Below, in pieces: positions 1 through 9,923 of a stretch of DNA of 23,151 nucleotides. Origin of the DNA: Kipferlia bialata (lineage: Eukaryota; Fornicata); contig BDIP01000266.1 in the NCBI GenBank assembly GCA_003568945.1, positions 1 to 23,151 on the forward strand, written 5' to 3'. Position 1 is the first letter of the stretch, and the number at the start of each line of letters is the position of its first letter. Position numbers and translations under genes: made by a program. The notes beneath the pieces were generated by a model. The model searched no databases, was not told the origin of the DNA, and saw only the letters and a list, made by a program, of their open reading frames with translations.

Positions 1-276
1 GGCCCCGACGGTGCCAGGGCCCTTGCCCAGGCCCTGCCCTCTCTGACCAGTCTGAGAGAGGTACTCAGTTCTGGTGGTTGTGATGAGACACTGACATTGA
101 GACTATACACACAACTGTCTGACTCTCAGTTGAACCTAGAGGCCAATTCAATTGGGTTCTTTGCTGCCAGGGCTGTTGTCAAGGCCAGGCCAGCGATCCT
201 GAAGCAGGTATTACAAATATCCGTCCCATATTTGTCAAATCCGAGAGTATTCGTAATTGCCTTCTCAATGTTGTGA
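1..276 (+). CDS. Leucine-rich-repeat protein, 3' end (5' part lies off the window)
   Basis: Frame 1 encodes a ribonuclease-inhibitor-type LRR: GPDGARALAQALPSLTSLRE, then LNLEANSIGFFAARAVVKAR, with the usual L..L.L..N spacing. The unit becomes continuous only when 61-129 is removed as an intron (AGAG|gtactc to tctcag|TTG), giving SLTSLRE-LNLEAN. That intron is 69 nt, a multiple of three, and has no stop, so retaining it would keep the frame. After ...AILKQ a second donor-like GTATTA at 208 could start another intron; read straight on, the frame ends at TGA 274-276. Such LRRs are protein-binding repeats of the NLRC/RI kind. Nothing here tells the partner. The family call is firm; the end of the gene is uncertain. 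Confidence 0.6.
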   Translation, partial: GPDGARALAQALPSLTSLREVLSSGGCDETLTLRLYTQLSDSQLNLEANSIGFFAARAVVKARPAILKQVLQISVPYLSNPRVFVIAFSML

Positions 277-1485
277 AAGAGTCAGACGTCTTGATATTGT
301 GTCTTTGACCCTTTATGACGACAGCGTGTAATGAACCTGCAGAACAACAACGTAGGGTGCCTTGGCAAGGTCATGCTGTGGAGTCCTGGACACGTGAAGG
401 TGTAGCTGAGACTGATGCATTCTGCGTCTAATGACCGAGGGGGGGTATTGCTTTTTGTGGAGATAGTTTGATGTGAGATGGGGAGGTTCTCCCCAGGAGG
501 ATCCTCTGAAGTCGTTCGAGATATGAATAGAGTGGGACCCATGGATTCTTTCGCTTGATCGTTCTCAATAGTCTCGGAGTCACAGATCACCACAAAAATA
601 TAAATAATGATTGAAATAGCAATATTTAGCGATGTAAATAGAGTTAATAGTAGTATACATCCGTAGGAATGTCTATTCAGACCAGAATTCTCTGGGGTTG
701 TGGTCTATCAACAATATACTATAGAGCCTATAGAGACACTCTAATCAGGCACCAATGTGACAGTTTCTGACATTCGTCCAATGTCAGACACACTTTGGTC
801 GTTCAGCTACAACTGCTGGAGTCAGGATATGTCAGTGACACTGTATGTCACTGCTGGGCTAAATGATCGCCAGTCTTCGATGGGTAGCACTTTGTCACAG
901 ATGTCACCATTCCATGGCGTCTATTGTGATCGACACTGACTGGTAATTGTGAACGACCTACAGCGTCACTACTCCCAGAATTGTTATCCTAGCATTAACA
1001 CCTTCGAAGTCACAGTCACTATCCTGCAAACTCCACGAATATGCTTCGATTCATATCTGTCCTTGTGCGTAGGTCACTGTAATATCGGATACGCCTCTGG
1101 TCTCTGGGTCATACTGGCACATAAGAGAGAGTACACAAGATGTGAATAATCAATATTCAACATTGCTTAGATAGTGTATTTGGATATACCGGCACATAAG
1201 AGAGAGACACAGGGATGCCACTTAGATACCAAATGGTGTATCCACAAAGTAGAATGCTAATTCCAATATATTAGTGACTCTATGGTTAGTGTCAGAACAC
1301 CTTTTAGATAGAGGTAAACACACAACCACAAAGATCTACCTGTAGTGTAATCATGCCAGTCCCACTAGTCCCACTCTTCCTCGGCAAGTGCAGTAGCAGC
1401 ATCAGTGTCCTGGGTATGACACCAGAACTGGCATTGGCGGAAATGACTCGAAATGCCGCGCCTGGATCAGTAGGGAGGCCAGTGG
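277..1485. other. 1.2-kb stretch between two convergent genes, no convincing gene
   Basis: This lies between the 3' end of the LRR gene (+) and the 3' end of the RG-rich gene (-). Open frames here (for example 103 codons on the minus strand at 282-593 and 60 codons at 757-939) have no recognisable domain and none of the GC-rich coding composition of the neighbours. Two perfect inverted repeats occur close together (766-788 and 833-853). A 20-nt block, with one mismatch, is repeated at about 1109-1130 and 1187-1207 (core GGCACATAAGAGAGAG). It may hold 3' UTRs or a non-coding RNA, but I see no tRNA or rRNA signature. Confidence 0.4.
766..853. repeat. Pair of perfect short hairpins
   Basis: TCTGACATT (766-774), loop CGTCC, then AATGTCAGA (780-788) is a perfect 9-bp stem. 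CAGTGACA (833-840), loop CTGTA, then TGTCACTG (846-853) is a perfect 8-bp stem. Both have 5-nt loops, share the GACA/TGTC core and lie 44 nt apart in otherwise unassigned DNA. They could fold in a transcript of either strand. Function is unknown. Confidence 0.55.
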
Positions 1486-2025
1486 TTAGAGAGCCTTCCC
1501 GGTATCTGGAGGTGTCTCTGGCTTAGGCGGGCTGCTCAGATTCATACCAACACCCCTGCCCCTATACACCCCTGACTGTCCTGCACCCTTATGTGCACCC
1601 TTAGCAGGATAGCTAACCCTCTGCCTCCCTCTCCGCTGATGTCCCCCTACCACAGTCCTCTCCCCTGTTTCTGCCCCTACCACTAGTTCCCTGAGGGGCT
1701 GGGACTGAAGTATACCCATACCCCGGCCTCTCCCTCTTCCCCTCCCTCTCCCTCTACCTCTCATACCACCTCTGCCTCTGCCTCTGCCTCGCGTACCAGA
1801 CCTTCCGCCCCTGCTCCCCCTCATACCTCGCTGTCCGTTTGATCTACTATCCCTTCCCGTGGCTCTCTGTCTGCGCCTGTCCTCTCTCTTACGCTGCCGG
1901 ACCTGTAAATGAGGCCATAAGAGATATACATCTTCACCCATTCATAAAACACAACATACACCGCCAACCACATGCCGGTCCTGGTCGTGCATTTATCAAA
2001 CATATATACTCATTCTCCTGTGTCT

Positions 2026-2056
<31 letters not shown>

Positions 2057-4525
2057 GACTTATATATATACACCCAGTACCTTTGGGTCCTCCCCTATGT
2101 CGACAGGCAGGGGTGGCACCATGTGGATGTTGCCTAGACCCAGGTCCTTGATCACATTCACAGTATTCCTGAGAATCAACAACTGTATAACCTCAATCAC
2201 AATAACTCATTCCTATATAAGAGGACGAAATTGCTGAAAACACCTTAGGCTCTGGTCATTGCTCACAATGAATATGGCTCTGTCTCCAAACTTCTGCAAC
2301 AGACACCAGGCGAAACAACACATGGACAGAAGATAGTCGGCCTCATCTCTGTTCCTGAAGGGTGTCAGAAGTATATGACTCATACATGATAGTCCCAATA
2401 GTTCCAATAGGGTCAGATATTCTCCAATCTACTTGCTATTATCTCGATGATACTGCGTGTTATTGCCCCTACCTGTGTGTGCCATACACCATGTACACGT
2501 CGCTCTGCTCTGACCCCTGCACCTGGGGCATCTGGCGGTGGTTGTACTTGGACTGGAGTGAGATTAGAACCCACTCACTCACCCACACACATATGTATGT
2601 ATGAAGAGAGAGAGAGACAGACAGAGACAGAGAGAGAGAGGACTGGGGTATCTGTCTGCAGTTGCACTTGGGTAAGATATTTGTCTCTCTATCTTTTCAT
2701 ATATATCCTCACCTTTGTGATACAGCCTGTGAACCCTATGAAGTATGGTCTTCTGCCCATAATACACTCCGAGGGTATCCGCTGTGTCCAATGGTGGTGA
2801 CCGCAGTTCTCACAGTCTATTAGGCTGAGAGTGAGTATCAGACCCTATTCCACAAATAGTTCTCACTAATATATGGTGGTAGTGGACATACACATACATA
2901 CGTACACTGCTGTGTCCGTGTCGGGGGGTGACTCGAAGGAGTTCCAGGCCTTCTTCCTGGGGGTGAACAGGAGTAGTATTCTATAATACTATACGGTATA
3001 TACATTATATACTACACAATATATCACATTATGTAATCCTATACTGTACACACTATGACACTATACATACACTCAATAGGGTACGAAGGAGTTCCAAGCC
3101 TTCTTCCTGGGGGTGAACAGTACAGGGGTCAAAACTACTGTATAAAATGGTACTATACATGCACTCTTTAGTATATGTATAACAACGGTTGAATACACAA
3201 TAGAGATAGTAATTCCTAACCTCGATATCTCTATGGCATTGGGCCTTGGGTGTAACTCCACTGGAGTCAGCAGGACAGAGAAAATATGGAGAGAGAGACT
3301 TCCAAGAACAGTACCACATATATATGTCTAGGGTAGCTGTTGCAACAGCGGGCATTGTAGTGGACTGGGAAGATACAAAAAGTATACACAGACAGTAATA
3401 CTAATATGCATACATACCAGTATACCAATGTATACTAATGAAAACACTAACCTAGAATAGTTGTAGCTATGGCGGGCATCGTGATGGACTGGGTAGCAGC
3501 TTCCTATATATAGTATACACTAAAATTACAAACATATATATATTGATACACATAACATATATAGATAGATACACACCTAATATAGTAGTAGCTATGGCAG
3601 GCATTGTGATTGACTGGGTGGTGACAGTCTCCACCTCAACCTCACTGGACTCCTCTACCTCTCTCTCTCCCTCCCCCTCCCCCTCTCTGTCCTCAGCAAA
3701 CTGAGAGAAACCCTGCTCCTCACCCAGACTGAAGTCACTCTCTCCCTCTCCCTCCCTCTCTCCATCTCCATACCACTCCTCACTCTCATACCCCTCACTC
3801 CCTTCAGAAGCAGGGGTACCCTCCTCCTCTACCCCACTTCCAGCATGCATATACTCAGCATCCCCCATATCTTGTAACTGAGGCTGATGTGTGGTTGAAG
3901 GGGGGAGAGTAGGGAAGAGAGACGCGGCAATCTCGGGGGGTAGGGGAGGGGGGGAGTCAGAATCAGAGTCAGAGAGAGAGTCAGAGAGAGAGTCAGGGAG
4001 AGAGTGTGCATCAGAGGCTCTCCTACCCTCTTCCTCCGTCTGATACCTTGCCTCTACCTCCTCCCAGTACTGAGAGGACTCCACACTAAACTCTCCACCC
4101 ATCACACAGCTACCATCTCTCACGTCAGGAGAGTACACAAACTCGGAAGGTACACTCTGGAGAGGCATAACTGAACGGTATGTCTCTCCCTCTGAATATG
4201 GAGCGGCAACCTCAAATAGACCGTCGCTGTTTACAGTAGACCCTGCCAATCCTGCATCCTCACTCACACCCATATGCGGCTCTCGGCCCTCACTATCTAC
4301 AGTCTGCTGAAGACCATTACCTACTGGGTGGCCACCACTTGCCTGAGAGGTGCGTATCTCCTCAGCATCCACTGTCTCCACTACCTCCCCCTCACTCCCA
4401 GATATGTCGACCACACACTGCTCCCCCCCGGCACCCCCAGTCATATCAAGCACCTCATACCCTGAGGGAGCCCTCTTCCGCCTAGGGGGGTGGATGTCAC
4501 GGAAGGGGGCACTGGACTGGTGCAT
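1486..4525 (-). CDS. Putative NYN/PIN-like nuclease-fold protein with acidic N-terminus and RG-rich RNA-binding tail (about 623 aa)
   Basis: Eight exons (minus strand): 4525-3577, 3260-3221, 2956-2902, 2844-2713, 2552-2473, 2354-2244, 2168-2081, 1902-1486; the phases agree and end at TAA. Residues 1-316 are Ser/Glu/Asp-rich low complexity (runs such as DSLSDSLSDSDSDSPPP). Residues about 350-485 look like a NYN/PIN fold: strand LIDCENCG (356-363), then DVYMVYG, DEADYLL (422-428) and AIFIVSNDQSL (445-455), placing acidic residues where these metal-dependent RNases hold theirs. Residues 486-623 are basic and rich in RG/RGG, a typical RNA-binding tail. I infer an RNA-processing role; the domain call rests on motif spacing only. 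The exon 3/exon 4 junction is uncertain: the best-phased acceptor (GGAATAG|GGT) is weak, while the stronger one (CTCTCAG|C, exon start 2824) does not match the phase of exon 3. The ATG at 4525 heads a long GC-rich exon. Confidence 0.6.
2640..3493 (-). repeat. Exon-edge copies inside introns of the NYN/RG gene
   Basis: Four partial copies of exon edges lie in introns. Two at 3452-3493 and 3325-3371 copy the end of exon 1 (SITMPAIATTILG). The first differs only at silent positions across those 13 codons and keeps a GT donor; the second has replacements and has lost the GT. A copy of the start of exon 3 (KKAWNSF, with its CCCCCAG acceptor) sits at 3081-3120 with one silent change. A more decayed copy of the start of exon 5 sits at 2640-2672 (KCNCRQIPQ against KYNHRQMPQ). 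The remaining intron DNA is AT-rich and otherwise featureless. Confidence 0.75.
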
Positions 4526-4698
4526 CGAAGAGAGAGTGAGAGATCACCTGAGTGTGATTCACCTCACAGAATGCTAGCCCCTCAATTCGATAGTCAGGCA
4601 AAAATTGAGGCCTCTGCCATTCTCGCTACTCACTACCATCTCACAGTATTGTGTTAGAAGTGATACAGTAGTCCCTTCAGTCGTGGCCTTGGATCCGT
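4526..4698. promoter_or_regulatory. Head-to-head intergenic gap, probable shared promoter region
   Basis: Only 173 nt separate the start codons of the divergent NYN/RG gene (4525, minus) and STRIP gene (4699, plus), so both promoters and both 5' UTRs must fit here. I see no TATA box or other named element. The composition is mixed, unlike the TA-rich introns. Inference from gene arrangement only. Confidence 0.45.
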
Positions 4699-7600
4699 AT
4701 GGCCAAGGAGCGGCGCTATGGGAGCCTGCGGAGCTACAGCGCCCGGCGGAAGATGCTTGCCCAGCGGCAGGGTGGGACTGAGCCATTGTATTGGGAGTGG
4801 ACAGGTGGGGTGTATGTATGTATATCCAAGTGCATATTAGCATATACACTGATACGTTAGGGATGTTCCATTGTACTTGGAGTGGACAGGTATCAGTATG
4901 TCTGAGGCACTCATATATATGTATTCAACATATATACTAACAGCAGGGTTCGAGGTGATTGACCGGGAGATGTCTGAGTGCTTCTCACCCCTGGAGCTGC
5001 AGGACCACCTACGTACCCTTAGGCCGCAGCTGCTCTCGCTGACACAGGTAGGCAGGGTGTGACATACTATGGGCCAAGGCTTGAGATGCTGTTTTGTATA
5101 TATACTATATAATCCTCTTCTGTCGCTAGCACATGGTTTGCAGGGTGTTTGCACAACCTCCAAGGAGAGATCCATTATTTCTCAGTATTCTAGAGCATTG
5201 TATTGAATACAAGACCCCCCCCCCCATCCCACGTTCCTGTCTCCATGTATACAACACTCCTCTGACCTCTCTAGGTTGACACCTCTGCCTTCCTTAGCAG
5301 TTATATATACTGTATGGTACCCCCCCTCCCCTGTATACTCATACCCCAGGATAACACATCTGTTTTCCTTTGCTATGTATTATCCGCCTCATATACATAC
5401 TGACCCCCTAGGTCGACACCTCTGCCTTCCTTGCCTCGTGTGCCAAGAGGGTGGATGCACTTGGCAGTCTGGTCAGGCAGATGTCAGAGTATCACAGGTA
5501 TAGTATATTGCATATATATATATGAGTATATATATATGTGTGTGTGTGGTAGCCACTCACCCCAGGAGCCACCCTTTGATGGATACGGCACAGGCCACGC
5601 CTAATGGGAGGTATGTACTAGTTCATGTCCGCTTATACAATTACCAGTTCTGGTTCTTAGACACTCTCTTATATATCCATACCTGTATCTGTATATATCT
5701 ACTTACCTTAGGCGCCGTGCCGTGTCTGGCTACCCCAGCATGGTCTCTCTCTCCCTAGTGGAGTGTATGAAGTGGTCCACCATTGCACTGTGCGGCAGTG
5801 ACGTGGTGCTGAGAGGGCCCTTATCGGTTGCTAGGTATATACACTAGGTCCTCACACAATTAGAGTGTTTATGTATAGTCTGACCCTCAGACACTCCTGT
5901 GCCGTCCTCCGGTCCCAGGGTGCGGTGCCTCTGTTGGCACACCACCTGTACATGCTCACACTGCAAGTATGCGTTTATGTATATATATGTATACTATGTG
6001 TAAGGCTGGATCTCTTACATCTGTACATGCTGACACTGCAGGCATGGATGTATACTATCAACGATATATCAGCCGTCTCTCCCTCTCTCTCTTTCGTCAC
6101 TCTCTCTCTCTCTTCCTTACCATGAGGTGAGAGAGGGCCCTGTCCAGACCAGTTCCCAGCCTGGCTTCACCCCCCTGCTGTGTGTGGAACTGACAGAGAC
6201 ACTCGGCACACTGGCAGCTGTATTGGTGGAGGCATTGGCAGAGGGGCCATTAAGTGTAGACGCTACTGATGATGAGGTGAGTATTGATGTGTTTATTTGG
6301 AGATACATATATATGTGTGTGTGTGCTAGTGGAGGCACTGGCAGAGGGGGAGATACCAGTAGACGCCACAGATGATGAGGTAACACGCACACGCACACAC
6401 ATATATATATGTATATATGTCTGTTGCACTCCCACTTAGGCCACTACCACTCCCCCACTGGTTAATGACAGCAGGGGTGGGTTTATTCTACTACTTCTTA
6501 AATTGTTTATAATATATGATTACTACTGCACCCACCAGGTGCGTGAGAGTGAGTCCAGTGGTATATGGATATGCTATGAATGAATGAATAGTATCGTATC
6601 TCTCACCCCCAGGTTCGTGAGAGTGAGACCAGGGGTGGGTGTGTGGGCCTTCCCTACACCTCTGTGATAGACGGAGACACTGGTTCATCCGAAGACGGTT
6701 CCGCTCCAGCACCCACACCCTTCCCCACATGGCTACTATCAGATGAGGTATGATAGATTCACATACACACACACATATATATATAATATTGTATATATAG
6801 TTTATGAAACATACTCTCATGGCACTCACCCCCCAGGTCAGGCGGGAGGGCAGGTATGGTGGCCAGAAGGCAGGGGGTGATGACTGGAATGGACTGGTCA
6901 GGGAGGGTGGGTTGCTGCGCACTCTGCTCTACCTGCTCAATGCATCCAGGGCAGAGGGGGGACAGGTGGGTATGTATATAGACGATACGTTGTATATAGT
7001 GTATATATAGCACATATATATACAACACACCCTGCTCTACCTGCTCAATGCATCCAGGGCGGAGGGGGGACAGGTGGGTATATGCTATACACTATATATA
7101 TATATATATATGTGTGTATACCCAATCTAATCCCAGTTTGTGCCCGTAGCGTATATTTATAGGCTAATTATCATATTGCTCAATGAGTCTATCTATATGC
7201 GCATGCCACTCACCCCAGGTTGTGCCTGTGGCCAAGGTCCTGCTGTGCGTGCGTGCCCTGCTCACCCTCACCCTGGGCCCTGTCCCCTGTGACCCCATAG
7301 CCATGGCACTCAACGCCAGTGTGGCAGGTATCTACACATAGTATTCTATATATATATACATCACACTAGTGTATAATAGTATGATATGACTCTTATTTGT
7401 CTATCCCCTGTGACCCCATCGCAATGGCACTCAACGCTAGTGTGGCAGGTATTAGTATATTTTATACACTATATATATAATACATATATAATACATATAT
7501 AATAATACTATACTAGTCAGAAAAATATGTCAGTGTGACCATAGCCATTTCACTCAACGCTAGTGTAGCAGGTTAGAGAGGATATATGGTACTATATGGT

Positions 7601-8550
7601 ACTGTATATACTATGCACTAACCCCCAGAGACTGCCCGTGTGACGCAGGAGAGAGAGCTGCAGGCTGCGATGGAGGCTGAGATGAGAGGGGGGAGGGAGA
7701 GGGGGAGGGGCATGGATGGAGGACATATCAATACTGCGCCACTGATACCACCCTTGCCAGCACTCACAGAGGTAGGGAAGTCTATGGTTGTTATATATAC
7801 ATTGTATTTTACTCTATGCCTATAAGGTATATACTTATCCCTAGGTCCACAAGGATGGCCAGGATGGATACTATACACTACTATACATAATAACTCTACA
7901 CTTACTATACTATATATACTCTATTAATCAGTCTCTATTGACACTAGGTCCACAAGGATGGCCAGGATGGCATGGCAGATGATGGCCAGGATGGGTATGA
8001 GCCAGACGGGGCCAACTTCATGGACCACCTGCAGAGGAAGCACGGGAAGCAGGTAGTATATTAGATACATACCCTATTATATGTATACAAGATGAAGTAA
8101 GTATACGTTTTTGGATAGTATATTGTGTACAATCATTGAGAGCTTCATGGACCATCTGCAGAGGAAGCACGGCTAGCAGGTATTTTATATATGATAAATG
8201 CTATATTCTATAAATACAATAGACTAGTCTTTTGTATGTATACACCCTCACTCTAGGACGGTACCTCAGCTGTGGCTGTGGGTCCGTTATCTATACATAC
8301 AATATAACATATACATATATCTGGATATATATATATATATGTATCCGTCTATCTATATATATATCCTCACCCCAGGACGGTGCCTCAGCTGTGGGTGTGG
8401 CAACTCACACACACACACATATATATATATATATTGATATATAACTAGTTTATATATCCTTACCCCAGGACGGTGCCTCAGCTGTGGGTGTGGGCCTGGC
8501 CACCAGGGCATGCGACATCACAACCGTGGCAGGTATAGTGCAATGTATGC

Positions 8551-8581
<31 letters not shown>

Positions 8582-9041
8582 GAAACAGAGCATACTCAGT
8601 GACATCACGGTGGCAGGTATACATACAGTACAGTGTGTATTATGCACATCACATGTAGAGTGTGTGTGCGTGCTCCCTTGTACCCACCCCCAGATGCGGC
8701 CTATGGCAGACAGCGTCTGACCGAGTGCTATGCCACCATGCACACATGCGTCAGGGGGATACCACCCCTATCTGTGATGGGCATTCCAAAGGTATATAAT
8801 ACATCAACTTACACATATATATATATATATATTAGTTCTTTCTGGACTCTAACACCCAGTCTGGTGCCACCTCCACCAAGAACCTCGAGGACCCAGTGCC
8901 ACCCGCATACAAGTATGTGTGTGTATATATAGTAAATTTGATAACGTGCAGGTGGATCTATTATCCTATTATCCTAATATACTTACTGTTTTACCCTCTC
9001 TTCCAGTCAGGAAGCTAGCAATGCACACCGGTATCACCCGG

Positions 9042-9072
<31 letters not shown>

Positions 9073-9886
9073 TATTACTTATCTATATTTGTAATTAGTA
9101 TCTGTAACCCTCCAGGAAGCTAGTGCACACCGGCATCGAGTCTATATATATTATTATAATCCTCTCTCTCCCTATGTATATATTTAATGTAATAAGTAAT
9201 ATATCTTTAACCCTCCAGGAAGCTAGTGCACACTGGGATCATCGAGGTGTACCCCTACTCTGGGGCAGTGGTGTCTGAGGATAGTACCCACGACGCCATG
9301 GAGGTATATACATATTTACAAATATATGTAATATTGTGTATTATCACTGACCCCCAGGCTGGCTATGCGGCCATTGCCAGGGTCAGGGGTGATATGCCCC
9401 CTCCCAAGCCTAGTGCTGACACTGGTGCTGAGAGTGACTCCCCCCAGCCCCCCCCCTCCCCCTCCCCCAAGGACATGGGACCACTCTTTAGAGGGGTGGG
9501 TAATGTGGCACATGCACACGAGAAGCTATTTGGCCAGGTATATCTCTCTGTATGTATTTAGATACTGATGTAATGCATACACTGACCCACAGGGCATGGT
9601 TGACCGCATAGCCGGCGTGGCCTCCGACCACTGTCCCGTCCCCACTGTCCCCCATGTACCCACCGCACCATACGCACAGCTCTTCTCTGCCTCCCCCCAC
9701 GGTGTCCTCACTCTGTTTGCAGAGACACTCCGTACACTAGGTACTGATATAGAAACTGATGCTGCTGATGATACTGATGATACTGATCCTGATACTGATA
9801 CCAGAGGTGGCCTCACCCCCACTAGGCAGAGAGGTTAACAGATACTCGGACATAGCTCTGTACGCAGAGTACAGGGACTCCAGGTA

Positions 9887-9923
<37 letters not shown>

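Noticed and set aside
282-593. 103-codon open frame on the minus strand
   Set aside because: No recognisable domain, no flanking splice signals in phase, and composition unlike the GC-rich exons nearby; kept only as unassigned DNA.
757-1149. Two 60-66-codon plus-strand frames in the gap
   Set aside because: Short, unrelated to any family I know, and overlapping the two hairpins; likely chance.
3829-4011. Open frames antisense to the Ser/Asp-rich exon of the NYN/RG gene
   Set aside because: They follow from the repetitive codons on the opposite strand (SLTLSL-type repeats) and have no independent support.
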